Source: JAWKIW01 sp041394145 (GTDB taxonomy: Bacteria; Actinomycetota; Acidimicrobiia; Acidimicrobiales; Acidimicrobilacustridaceae). From it: DNA of 64,000 bases. The notes beneath the pieces were generated by a model that made no database searches, was not told the DNA's origin, and saw only the letters and a program-made list of their open reading frames with translations. Position 1 is the stretch's first letter. Each line of letters opens with the position of its first letter. The position numbers and the translations under genes are program-made. The stretch covers positions 62,001-126,000 of the forward strand of contig JAWKIW010000005.1 in the NCBI GenBank assembly GCA_041394145.1, in the 5' to 3' direction. Below, in pieces: positions 8,559 to 16,482 of this stretch.

Positions 8559-9437
8559 TCAGCCCTGGTCGCGCAGGAACCGCTCGACCTCGTCGATGAG
8601 GTCGCCGCTCTTGCCGAGGTCGGCGGCCTGCTCGTCGAAGGTCTCCTCGAGGCGGTGCACGTACGCCGCGGTCTCGTCGTCGCCGGCCACCGCCTCGTCG
8701 ACCTGGCGCTCGTAGGTTCGGCTCGCCGACTCCAGCTCGCCGACCGGCACCTCGACCTTCAACATGGCCTGCGCCTTGCGCACGAGGGCGAGGGCGGCCT
8801 TGGGTGACGGGGCGTTCGGCAGGTACGTCGGCACCGCCGCCCACAGCGACGCCGACGGGATGCCCGCCTCCTGGCAGGCGGCGTGGAGCACGCCGACGAT
8901 GCCGGTGGGCCCCTCGTAGGTGGACGGCAGCAGGTCGTGCTCGTCGAGGAGTCGCTCGTCGTAGGTGGCGCCGAACACCGAGACCGGCCGGCTGTGCGGG
9001 ACGTCGGCGAGCAGTGCGCCGAGGGTCAGCACCATCCGGACCTCGAGCAGCCGGGCCATGCCGACGAGCTCGCCGATGAAGGTGCGCCAGCGCAGCTGGG
9101 GCTCGACGCCGGCCAGGGTGATCACGTCGAGGCCCTCGCCGTCGATCCGCTCGGCCGTCGAGAAGCGGTTCTCGGGCCACACGATCTCCCGGGTGCCGGC
9201 GTCGGTGAAGGTGACCTCGGGCCGGGTCGACGAGAAGTCGTAGAAGTCCTCGGGGTCGACGGTGGCGAACGGCCGGGTGCCCCAGTGCTCCTCGAGGTGC
9301 TCCAGTGCCGTGGTGGCGGCGTTGCCCGCGTCGTTCCACCCCTCGAAGGCGGCGATGAGGACCGGATGCCGGAGCCGGGGCCGGCTCGACCACTCGACGT
9401 GCTCGAGCGCAGGCGAGGGGGATCCGTCGGCGGCCAT
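8559..9437 (-). CDS. PAC2 family (proteasome assembly chaperone-like) protein
   Basis: A 292-residue protein of the PAC2 family, common in Actinobacteria and often near proteasome or ATP-grasp genes. Seen: HPVLIAAFEGWNDAGNAAT at the N-terminus, GALLADVPHSRPV in the middle and PTYLPNAPSPKAALALV, the order typical of the family; the last ~80 residues are charged helices likely to form a coiled coil. Chaperone function is known for the eukaryotic relatives only; the bacterial role is unproven. ATG 9437 has TACGGT 8 nt upstream on the minus strand and no ribosome site, suggesting a leaderless mRNA. No proteasome genes are in the window. Confidence 0.85.
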   Translation of the reverse strand: MAADGSPSPALEHVEWSSRPRLRHPVLIAAFEGWNDAGNAATTALEHLEEHWGTRPFATVDPEDFYDFSSTRPEVTFTDAGTREIVWPENRFSTAERIDGEGLDVITLAGVEPQLRWRTFIGELVGMARLLEVRMVLTLGALLADVPHSRPVSVFGATYDERLLDEHDLLPSTYEGPTGIVGVLHAACQEAGIPSASLWAAVPTYLPNAPSPKAALALVRKAQAMLKVEVPVGELESASRTYERQVDEAVAGDDETAAYVHRLEETFDEQAADLGKSGDLIDEVERFLRDQG

Positions 9438-9445
9438 CGTGGTCC

Positions 9446-9451
9446 ACCGTA
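9446..9451 (-). promoter_or_regulatory. Candidate leaderless -10 (TACGGT) for PAC2 gene
   Basis: On the minus strand TACGGT is followed by 8 nt and then the ATG at 9437; it lies back-to-back with the GNAT promoter in the 9438-9651 gap. Confidence 0.45.
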
Positions 9452-9637
9452 CCGCTGGCCACCCCTGACGACACCTGTGGTGGTCGGCCGCCGCCGGCCA
9501 CGGGAGCGAGAGCGACGAGACGCCCTCCGCGCCGGCGCCGCCAGGGCGCGTGCCGTCGCCCTGACCACCGCCTCACCACCGCGCCACGGCGGGCGCCCCG
9601 GTCGTCGGGTCGGGTCGGGCGTGGCGGGGGAGGGCGG

Positions 9638-9643
9638 TAGCGT
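9638..9643 (+). promoter_or_regulatory. Candidate leaderless -10 (TAGCGT) for GNAT gene
   Basis: TAGCGT ends 8 nt before ATG 9652; the intervening bases are C/G only with no purine-rich ribosome site. Confidence 0.45.
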
Positions 9644-9651
9644 CGGCGCCC

Positions 9652-10098
9652 ATGAGCACGGTCGAGATCGTCGAGGCCACCGAGGTCACCCCCGAGCTGG
9701 TCGCCGCCTTCGAGCGGCTGATCCCGCAGCTGTCGTCGTCGAACCCCCCGCCTCCCGAGCACGAGCTGCGCGAGATCGTCGAGTCGCCCGCCACCGTCCT
9801 GCTGCTCGCCCGAGACCTCGACGACGGCGGCGCCATCGTCGGCAGCCTGACCCTCGCGCTGTTCCGCATCCCGACGGGGCTGCGGGCGTGGATCGAGGAC
9901 GTCGTGGTGGACGGCGGCGCCAGGGGCAAGGGCGTCGGGGAGGCGCTCAACCGGGTCGCGCTCGAGCGGGCCCAGGCCGTCGGCGCTCGCACGGTCGACC
10001 TCACCAGCCGGCCGTCCCGCGAGGCGGCCAACCGCCTCTACCAGCGCATCGGCTTCGTCGAGCGCGACACCAACGTCTACCGCTACGGCCTGGGGTAG
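9652..10098 (+). CDS. GNAT family N-acetyltransferase
   Basis: A 148-residue single-domain acetyltransferase using acetyl-CoA. The pyrophosphate-binding loop appears as GGARGKGVGEAL (~87-98), preceded by the beta4 strand WIEDVVVD and followed by the family end RLYQRIGFVERDTNVYRY. Length is normal for a stand-alone GNAT. It is transcribed alone from a short promoter and followed after 58 nt by an unrelated DUF1877 gene. Acceptor unknown; small-molecule amine or protein N-terminus are both possible. Confidence 0.88.
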   Translation: MSTVEIVEATEVTPELVAAFERLIPQLSSSNPPPPEHELREIVESPATVLLLARDLDDGGAIVGSLTLALFRIPTGLRAWIEDVVVDGGARGKGVGEALNRVALERAQAVGARTVDLTSRPSREAANRLYQRIGFVERDTNVYRYGLG

Positions 10099-10144
10099 CC
10101 AGCGTGCTGCGACGCCGCAGGGAGCACGGATCCGGTCGGTTCCG

Positions 10145-10150
10145 TAGCGT
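10145..10150 (+). promoter_or_regulatory. Candidate leaderless -10 (TAGCGT) for DUF1877 gene
   Basis: TAGCGT followed by six bases and ATG 10157; same hexamer as the GNAT promoter 500 bp upstream. Confidence 0.45.
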
Positions 10151-10156
10151 GTCGGC

Positions 10157-10642
10157 ATGTCGATGATCGGGGTGCTGCGCGCGTTCGAGGACGAGGGGTT
10201 CGATCTCGACGACCTCGTCGACCACGAGCTCGACGGGGCGTCGTCGTTCGTCGGGGCCGTCGACGTCGACAAGATGTGGCAGGCGCTGAGCATCCTGACG
10301 ACGCCGTCCCCCGACCCGATGCGGTCGATCCAGGACCCCGACCGGCTCGACCCGTTGCTCGGCGGCACCCCGTTCGGGGAGGACTGGGGCTACGGCGAGC
10401 CGCGCCACCTGACCCCTGACGACGTGCGAGCGGTCCACGAGCACCTGGCGGCGTGGTCCGACGAGGAGGCTCGGACGCGCTTCGACCCCGCGGCCTTCGC
10501 CGCGGCCGCCGTCTACCCGTTCGTCTGGGACGAGCCGGCCGAGGAGCTGTGGGGCGACCTGCACCGCCTCCTGGGCGAGCTGCGTCGCTTCTACGCCGAG
10601 GCCGCGTCCACCGGCCGCCACGTCGTCCTGGTGCTCGAGTAG
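10157..10642 (+). CDS. DUF1877 (YfbM-like) family protein
   Basis: A 161-residue small cytosolic protein. The pattern VDVDKMWQALSILTT, LGGTPFGEDWGYGEPRHLTPDDV and YPFVWDEP...LGELRRFYAEA is the DUF1877/YfbM arrangement, in which a Trp-rich N-terminal half is followed by two helices; members are often compared with immunity-type proteins but have no established activity. Length matches the family (~160-170). It stands alone, with its own short promoter, and has no toxin-like neighbour. Family call likely, function unknown. Confidence 0.75.
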   Translation: MSMIGVLRAFEDEGFDLDDLVDHELDGASSFVGAVDVDKMWQALSILTTPSPDPMRSIQDPDRLDPLLGGTPFGEDWGYGEPRHLTPDDVRAVHEHLAAWSDEEARTRFDPAAFAAAAVYPFVWDEPAEELWGDLHRLLGELRRFYAEAASTGRHVVLVLE

Positions 10643-10722
10643 CCGGTCGTTGGCCGCCTCCTCAGGTCGGCCCCGGGCTCGCGGGCGACGCCCATCGGGG
10701 ACTCGGCGTGCTCGTGGCGCCG

Positions 10723-11121
10723 CTACGCCGGGCCGACGTAGACCCAGCGGCCCTCGTGGCGGCGGAAGTGGCTGGTCTCGTGGAGGACGCCCTCGAGGTC
10801 ACCGTGCTCGTGGTGGGCGAGGTACTCCACCGTGCCCTCGCGATCGAGCATCCCGCCGCCGGTCGTCGCCACGATCTCCAGCGCCGTCCACCGCCGGTCG
10901 GGATCGAGCCGGATGCGGGGCGGGCAGGTGGTGGGGTCCCACGACGCCCGCAGGTAGTCCTCGTCCCGCAGGGCGAAGGCGCTGAAGCGCGACCGCATCA
11001 GCTCGTCGGCCGTCCTCGCCTGCGCCTCGCCCCGGTGGAGCCGGCCGCAGCACCCGTCGTAGGTGCGGCCCGACCCGCACGGGCACCGGTCCGATGTGGT
11101 CATCGATCGATCCTGGCTCAT
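10723..11121 (-). CDS. YchJ-like / UPF0225 SEC-C motif protein
   Basis: A 132-residue protein. The N-terminal SEC-C zinc finger is seen as CPCGSGRTYDGCCGRLHRG; the rest (ADELMRSRFSAFALRDEDYL, then HETSHFRRHEGRWVYVGP) is the NTF2-like YchJ fold. Function is unknown; SEC-C fingers bind zinc and occur in SecA. The start is taken at 11121, because that ATG overlaps the stop of the FAD oxidase as ATGA; a second ATG at 11103 lies directly before the zinc finger and is possible. Second gene of the FAD-oxidase operon. Confidence 0.88.
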   Translation of the reverse strand: MSQDRSMTTSDRCPCGSGRTYDGCCGRLHRGEAQARTADELMRSRFSAFALRDEDYLRASWDPTTCPPRIRLDPDRRWTALEIVATTGGGMLDREGTVEYLAHHEHGDLEGVLHETSHFRRHEGRWVYVGPA

Positions 11122-12500
11122 GCCGGCGGCAGCAGGGCGTTGGGGTTGCAGATGCCGGCCGGGTCGAGGGCGGCCTTGATCGCCCGCATGGCGGCGATCT
11201 CGTCGGCGGTGTGCACGAGGGGGAGGAAGCGGCGCTTGGCCGTGCCGATGCCGTGCTCGGCGCTGATGCTGCCACCCAGCTCGGCCACCCGGCGCAGCAC
11301 CGCTTCGTCGACCCGCTCGTCGTCGGGCGCGACGCCGGTGATGTTGACGTGGATGTTGCCGTCGCCGACGTGGCCGAACAGCCAGGTGCGGGCGGCGGGA
11401 TCGACCTCGGCGACCTGACGGCCGATGCCGTCGCAGAACCCGGCCAGGGCGGCGGCGGGCAGGGTCACGTCGAGCTTGTGGGGCGGACCGAGGGCGTTGA
11501 TGGCGAGGGTGTGGTCCTCGCGGTAGCGCCACAGCTCGGCCCGCCGGCCCTCGTCGGTGGCGACGGCGACGTCGCCGACCCCCGTCGCTGCGTCGACGGC
11601 GGCGGCCAGCGAGTCGGTGGGATCGGTGGGGCCGGCCACCTCGACGAGGACGTAGGCCGGCCACGACCGCGGCAACGGTGACGGCAGGTCGTAGGTGTCC
11701 ATGACGAGGCGCAGCCCGCCGTCGAGCACCAGCTCGGCGGACTCGAGGTCCTCGACGGCACCGTGCCAGGTGGCCACCGCCGCGACTGCGTCGTCGATGG
11801 AGCCGAACCCGACCAGGGCCACCACCGTGTGCTCGGGCTGGGGCACGAGGCGCAGGCGCAGCCTCGTGATCAGACCGAGGGTCCCCTCGCTGCCGCACAG
11901 CAGGCCGGCGAGGTCGTAGCCGGTGTTGTCCTTGAGCAGCCCTCCGAGGTGGTCGATGCGGGCGCCCGAGCCCAGCACGGCCTCGATCCCCACCACCTGC
12001 TGTCGGGTGCCGCCGTAGCGGATCAGGTTGATGCCGCCGGCGTTGGTGGCGACCGTGCCGCCGATGGTGGCGCTGTCGCGGGCGGCGAGGTCGACCGCGT
12101 ACCGCAGACCGGCGGCGTGCGCGGCTCGTCGCACGGCGCCCAGGGTGGCGCCGGCCCCGGCGGTGACCTGCCGGGCCAGGGTGTCGACGTCGTCGACCCG
12201 GTCGAGTCGGCGGAGGCTGACGACGAGCTCGCCGGCCAGTGGGACGCTGCCGCCGACCAGCCCGGTGTTGCCTCCCTGCGGCACGAGGGCGAGCGAGTGG
12301 CGGCGGGCGACCTCGGTGACGGCAGCGACCTCGTCGGTGTCGGCGGGACGCACGACGGCTGGTGTTCGCCCGCGGAAGCGCCCGGTCCAGTCGGTCTCGT
12401 AGGAGGAGCGCTCGTCGGCGTCGCTGATCAGGCCCTGCGGCCCGACCGCGTCGAGCAGGTCGCGTCGGGCGGCCGGGTCGAGGGCGTCGGTGCTCGGCAC
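11118..12500 (-). CDS. FAD-binding oxidoreductase (GlcD / D-lactate or D-2-hydroxyglutarate dehydrogenase type)
   Basis: A 460-residue flavoprotein oxidising a D-2-hydroxyacid. PCMH-type FAD domain: VPQGGNTGLVGGSVPL (~75-90) and ATIGGTVATNAGGINLIRYG; C-terminal FAD-oxidase domain with metal-site GHVGDGNIHVN and closing EHGIGTAKRRFLPL. This is the GlcD/D-LDH layout, with no iron-sulfur extension. The GTG at 12500 is inferred from where homology begins (PSTDALDPAARRDLL); GACAAT sits 6 nt upstream and could be a weak leaderless -10. Coupled by a 4-nt overlap to the YchJ-like gene. Glycolate, D-lactate and D-2HG remain possible substrates. Confidence 0.85.
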   Translation of the reverse strand: MPSTDALDPAARRDLLDAVGPQGLISDADERSSYETDWTGRFRGRTPAVVRPADTDEVAAVTEVARRHSLALVPQGGNTGLVGGSVPLAGELVVSLRRLDRVDDVDTLARQVTAGAGATLGAVRRAAHAAGLRYAVDLAARDSATIGGTVATNAGGINLIRYGGTRQQVVGIEAVLGSGARIDHLGGLLKDNTGYDLAGLLCGSEGTLGLITRLRLRLVPQPEHTVVALVGFGSIDDAVAAVATWHGAVEDLESAELVLDGGLRLVMDTYDLPSPLPRSWPAYVLVEVAGPTDPTDSLAAAVDAATGVGDVAVATDEGRRAELWRYREDHTLAINALGPPHKLDVTLPAAALAGFCDGIGRQVAEVDPAARTWLFGHVGDGNIHVNITGVAPDDERVDEAVLRRVAELGGSISAEHGIGTAKRRFLPLVHTADEIAAMRAIKAALDPAGICNPNALLPPA

Positions 12501-12566
12501 GACGCCATTGTCACCCGCCAGGCCGTGCGGACGCGTCCTCGCCGGCGCGCGGCGTACCGGGAGGTG

Positions 12567-12700
12567 GTGTCCCGGGTGTCCGCGCTCCCGGCGCGGGGTG
12601 ACGCCCCGGGCGCCAGTGCGCCTGGCGCGGTGTGCGCCGGCGTCCTGCGTGTCCACGCGCCTGGCACGGCGTGTGTCGACGCCCCCGGTGTCAGCGCGCC
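12567..12700. repeat. Degenerate ~38-bp tandem repeat with internal palindromes
   Basis: About 3.4 diverged units that share GTGTCC(A/G)CGCGCC then a G/C palindrome such as GCGCCTGGCGC and GACGCCCC. It fills most of the 190-bp gap between the glycosidase stop (12691) and the FAD oxidase start (12500). The boundary is approximate because the units are diverged. Confidence 0.4.
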
Positions 12701-14040
12701 CTGCGGGCCTTGCGCGTCGACGGCGGTGCCGGTGCGGCCTTGGCCGCCGCCGGTGTGGGTTGGGCCTCTGTCGTGGTCGGGCCGGTGCCCGAGCCGTCGG
12801 CGGGCGGTGTCGCGGGGTCGCGCAGCAGCACGGCGACGAAGTCGCGGCTGTCGGTCGACAGGTAGCGGTCGCCCGGCTTCATCATCTCGGGCAGCGCCTT
12901 GGTGCCCGAGACGTGGCCGCCGTCGGCGGCGTAGGTGTTGAAGCTCACCCAGTCGTGGTTGATGTCGAGCTCCATCGCCCGCACGGCGCCGGCCCTGGCC
13001 AGGGTCTCGGCGAGCGACTTGGCGCTGAGGCTGGGCCCTGCCGCGTACACGAGCGCGCCGTCGGCGGTGACGCCCACGCCGGAGCGCCACACGAACACCT
13101 TGTTGCCGACGGTGGCGCCCCACCTGTCGTGGGGGTTCTCGTCCAGGTCGGGCACGGGCTGGCCGCCGTCGACGATCAGCGCCAGGTTCTGGCGGGCGGC
13201 GGCGAGGTGGGGGCCCATCTGCACGTCGCGCCCCCACTGGCCGACGGTGGCGACGCCCTGGTCGTCGATGGCGAGGGTGGCATCGCCGTCGCGCATCGAC
13301 GAGGCGCCCCTGCCGTCCGCGTAGAAGCCACCCTGCGCGTCCTGCATGCGGAACCCGCCGTTGAAGGCGGCCACGAGGTTCGCCTGGTCCGCGGCGCCGA
13401 CCGACGACGGGGTCGACCACTGCCCCCCGGGGACCTCCGAGCCCGGGTGGAGCTGGAAGCGCACGACCTTCGGGTCCATCCACGCCACCAGCTCGAGGAA
13501 CGAGGTGTGCACGGCGTCCGGGCGGATCTGGGTGGTGTAGAGGCCGGCCGTGCCGCCGATCATGGGCCCGACCGCCTGCCACTGGCCCTCCCCCGGTTGT
13601 GCGGGGTCGGCCGGCGAGGTCAGCGGCGCCGGCGCCGGCAGATGGTCGACGTGGCCGGCCCGGGCCGCCTCGGGTCCGGTGACGGGGCTGTCGATGGCGC
13701 GGTCGGGCGCGCCGCCCTCGGCCGGCGGGTGCAGCGCGTAGCTGGCCTGCTCGCCCAGGTTCACCAGCGCCCCCAGGTGCACGTCGCGCAGCCACTCGAC
13801 GCTGCGCTCGGTGAAGGTGTCGTTGCCGGGCTCGCGCAGCTTCTGGACGTAGGAGACGGAGGCGGCCGCGAGCACTGCGGCCAGCACGACGGCGAACGCC
13901 CGGAGCCACCGATGTCGGCGCCCGAAGGCGGCGAGCCGGTGCACTCGTCCCGGTCGCCGGGACCGGGGCCGGTTCGCCGGATCGTCGGGGCGGGCGCCTG
14001 GTGATCGCGCGGCGGGTTGATCTTCGAGGAGCAGCGACAC
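12691..14040 (-). CDS. Membrane-anchored phosphodiester glycosidase (NAGPA-like) family protein
   Basis: A 449-residue extracytoplasmic protein. A basic N-terminus is followed by one membrane segment near residues 45-65 (LRAFAVVLAAVLAAASVSYV). The catalytic-type domain, ~150-420, shows the phosphodiester glycosidase family features: AAFNGGFRMQDAQGGFYADG, LALIVDGG, and the late RAMELDINHDW motif holding the conserved Asp/Asn pair. The C-terminus is Pro/Ala/Thr-rich and highly basic. GTG 14040 is preferred because AGAGG lies 7 nt upstream. Members remove GlcNAc or related sugars from phosphodiesters and are often cell-wall associated; the substrate here is unknown. Divergent from the histidine kinase gene. 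Confidence 0.82.
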   Translation of the reverse strand: MSLLLEDQPAARSPGARPDDPANRPRSRRPGRVHRLAAFGRRHRWLRAFAVVLAAVLAAASVSYVQKLREPGNDTFTERSVEWLRDVHLGALVNLGEQASYALHPPAEGGAPDRAIDSPVTGPEAARAGHVDHLPAPAPLTSPADPAQPGEGQWQAVGPMIGGTAGLYTTQIRPDAVHTSFLELVAWMDPKVVRFQLHPGSEVPGGQWSTPSSVGAADQANLVAAFNGGFRMQDAQGGFYADGRGASSMRDGDATLAIDDQGVATVGQWGRDVQMGPHLAAARQNLALIVDGGQPVPDLDENPHDRWGATVGNKVFVWRSGVGVTADGALVYAAGPSLSAKSLAETLARAGAVRAMELDINHDWVSFNTYAADGGHVSGTKALPEMMKPGDRYLSTDSRDFVAVLLRDPATPPADGSGTGPTTTEAQPTPAAAKAAPAPPSTRKARRAR

Positions 14041-14282
14041 GAAGGACCTCTCGTGTGGGCTCCGCCCGCCGGAGCACGAACGTACGCAGGCACGGTACCG
14101 GCGGCGGTGGATGCTGCCGTCGCGGCCCGACGTGGCCCTCGTCACCCCTCGTCACCCGCGTCACCCTTCGGCGGCCCCGAGCCGTGCCCGTCACAGCCCG
14201 AGCACCACGTCCACCACCCGCCGGGTGTCGCCGTCGGAGCCGACCGGTCGCGGGATGCACCGCTGATCTGCCGGGCCGTCCC

Positions 14283-14288
14283 TAGGCT
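14283..14288 (+). promoter_or_regulatory. Candidate leaderless -10 (TAGGCT) for sensor kinase
   Basis: TAGGCT ends 8 nt before GTG 14297. The 14041-14296 gap also has three GTCACCC-type repeats (14138-14166) and otherwise nothing recognised. Confidence 0.5.
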
Positions 14289-14296
14289 CGGCCGCC

Positions 14297-15550
14297 GTGG
14301 ACGAGCGGTTCGGCGTTGCGCGGCGTGTGCCGCCGGTGGTGCCCGACGCGGTGGCGATGGTGCTGCTGCTCGCCCTCGGGCTCGCCACCATCGCCGATCT
14401 CGGCAGCAGCGGCACCGGGCAGGCGGGCGGACTCGTCAACGCCACGCCGGTGGGAGCGCTCGCGCTCGTGCTCGGGGTGGTGCCCGTGCTGTTCCGGTGG
14501 CGCCAGCCGCTGGCGAGCACCCTGGTCGCCTCGGTGGTGTACGGGGCGGTCGCGTTCAGCGACGAGGCCGACCGCACGGCCCTGCTGGTGGCCACCCTGC
14601 TGTGCGTCTACGCCCTGGCGTCGAGGGGCACGACGGGGCAACGCCGCCTCGGCGGCTCCGTGGTCGCGGTGGTGGCCGCGCTCGGGGCGACGGTGGGACA
14701 GCGCTTCTACGCCGACGAGCCGGTCTCGTTCGTTCGCTACGGGCTGTTCGAGGTGGCGCTGTTCGGGGGCACCTGGCTCGTCGGGGAGCTCATCCGCCAA
14801 CGCCGCATCGCTCAGGAGCAGCTGGCCCGGCGCGCCGAGCGGGCCGAGGTGCGGGCCGAGACCGCGGCCGCCGGCGAGCGGGCCCGCATCGCCCGCGAGC
14901 TGCACGACCTGGTGGGTCATGCCATCAGCGTGATCAGCGTGCAGGCGACGGTGGGCGAGCACCTCGCCGAGACGGACCCGGCGCAGGCGAAGCAGGCGCT
15001 GGGGACCATCCAGGACGTGAGCAAGCAGGCGATGGTGGAGATGCGCCACCTCGTCGGGGTGCTGCGCAGCGAGGACGGCGGTGCCGGACCGGGGCCGCTC
15101 GAGCCCCAGCCCGACGCCGGTGACCTCGTCCCCCTGATCGACGAGCAGCGGGCTGCCGGCCTCGACGTGCACCTCGTGCTCACGGGCGCCGACGTCGAGC
15201 TGTCGCCGGGCCTCGGGCTCACCGCCTACCGCATCGTGCAGGAGGGCCTGAACAACGCCCGCAAGCACGCGCCGGGCGCTCGCATCGACGTGCGGCTCGA
15301 TCGGGGTCGCGACGCGCTCGGCGTGGAGGTGGTCAACGGCCCGGGAACCGCCGAGGGCCGGTCGGCGGCCACCGTCACCGGCACCACCGCCGACGAGCTG
15401 GGCAGCTCGGGCTTCGGTCTGGTGGGCATCGGCGAGCGGGTCGCGGTCTACGAGGGCACCCTCGACGCCGGACCGACCGCCGACGGCGGGTTCCGGCTGC
15501 GGGCCGTGCTGCCCTACGGTGACGAGGCCCCGGCGAGCCGGGCCGACTGA
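14297..15550 (+). CDS. Sensor histidine kinase (HisKA_3 / NarL-partner class)
   Basis: A 417-residue membrane sensor. Four to five hydrophobic helices (residues ~18-165) form a DUF-type sensor with almost no periplasmic loop; a short coiled coil (~170-195) leads to the dimerisation helix with His203 in RELHDLVGHAISVISVQA. The HATPase begins near 300 with YRIVQEGLNNARKHA (N box) and ends with GFGLVGIGERV (G2 box). The G1 box reads VEVVNGPG, without the usual Asp, as in many actinobacterial relatives. It precedes the response regulator by 47 nt on the same strand, so the pair is one operon. Stimulus unknown; the topology is like LiaS/DesK envelope-stress sensors. Confidence 0.9.
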   Translation: MDERFGVARRVPPVVPDAVAMVLLLALGLATIADLGSSGTGQAGGLVNATPVGALALVLGVVPVLFRWRQPLASTLVASVVYGAVAFSDEADRTALLVATLLCVYALASRGTTGQRRLGGSVVAVVAALGATVGQRFYADEPVSFVRYGLFEVALFGGTWLVGELIRQRRIAQEQLARRAERAEVRAETAAAGERARIARELHDLVGHAISVISVQATVGEHLAETDPAQAKQALGTIQDVSKQAMVEMRHLVGVLRSEDGGAGPGPLEPQPDAGDLVPLIDEQRAAGLDVHLVLTGADVELSPGLGLTAYRIVQEGLNNARKHAPGARIDVRLDRGRDALGVEVVNGPGTAEGRSAATVTGTTADELGSSGFGLVGIGERVAVYEGTLDAGPTADGGFRLRAVLPYGDEAPASRAD

Positions 15551-15597
15551 GCCCACGGAGGCGCAGTGCCCTGCGCCGACGCGAGGAGGCAGGTGGA

Positions 15598-16287
15598 ATG
15601 ACCGACACGACGAGCGAGGCCGCCATCCGGGTGGTCGTGGTCGACGACCAGGACCTGGTGCGGGCCGGGTTCGTCGCGCTCATCTCGGCGACGCCGGGGC
15701 TCGAGGTCGTCGGTGAGGCGGCCGATGGCGCCGCCGGGGTCGAGGTCGTGCAGCGCGAGCAGCCCGACGTCGTGCTCATGGACATCCGGATGCCCGAGCT
15801 CGACGGCATCGCCGCCACGGAGCGCATCACCGACGTCGACGGGGACGACGAGGCACCCCGCGTCATCGTGCTGACGACCTTCGACCTCGACGAGTACGTC
15901 TACGGAGCCCTGCGGGCGGGCGCATCCGGGTTCCTGCTCAAGGACACCGCCGCCGGCGACCTGCTCGAGGCCATCCGGGTGGTCGCCGCCGGCGACGCGC
16001 TGCTCTCCCCGGCCATCACCCGTCGCCTGATCACCGAGTTCGCCAACCGCCCCGACCCGGCCACGCCGCCCGCCGACCTCGAGGTGCTGACGGCCCGTGA
16101 GCGCGAGGTGCTCGTCGCCGTCGCCCGGGGCCTGACCAACGGCGAGATCGCCGAGACGCTGTTCATGAGCGAGGCCACCGTCAAGACCCACGTCGGACGG
16201 ATCATGGCCAAGACGCACTGCTCCAGCCGGGCCCAGCTGGTGGTCGTCGCCTACGAGTCGGGCCTGGTCACCCCGGGCGCGAGCTGA
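15598..16287 (+). CDS. NarL/FixJ-family response regulator (LuxR-type HTH)
   Basis: A 229-residue DNA-binding regulator. The receiver domain has the acidic pair VVVDDQD, phospho-acceptor Asp62 (VVLMDIRMPELDG) and LLKDTAAGDLL with the conserved Lys. The LuxR HTH (~165-225) shows LTAREREVLVAVARGLTNGE and ATVKTHVGRIMAK. ATG 15598 has GAGGAGG 7-13 nt upstream. Partner of the histidine kinase just before it. No target site could be deduced. Confidence 0.94.
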   Translation: MTDTTSEAAIRVVVVDDQDLVRAGFVALISATPGLEVVGEAADGAAGVEVVQREQPDVVLMDIRMPELDGIAATERITDVDGDDEAPRVIVLTTFDLDEYVYGALRAGASGFLLKDTAAGDLLEAIRVVAAGDALLSPAITRRLITEFANRPDPATPPADLEVLTAREREVLVAVARGLTNGEIAETLFMSEATVKTHVGRIMAKTHCSSRAQLVVVAYESGLVTPGAS

Positions 16288-16376
16288 GACGGGGCCGGCC
16301 CGGCCGACGTCCAGGTGGCGGGCCACCGGCGGGGTGGTGCAGCACCTGCACGTGGGGTGGTGGAGCGGGCCGCTCG

Positions 16377-16402
16377 TCGCGTACCCCGCTGGTCGTACGC
16401 GA
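16377..16402. promoter_or_regulatory. Inverted repeat upstream of sterol desaturase gene
   Basis: TCGCGTAC (16377-16384) and GTACGCGA (16395-16402) are perfect inverted copies around a 10-nt centre, about 80 nt before the ATG. An operator is possible. A separate hairpin, GGGTCGG (16414-16420) / CCGACCC (16427-16433), follows it. Confidence 0.4.
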
Positions 16403-16482
16403 GATCGGCACCAGGGTCGGATTCGGCCGACCCCCGTGCCGTGGTCCCGTGTCCTTGCACAGAGCGTGCGAGGAGGAGACCC

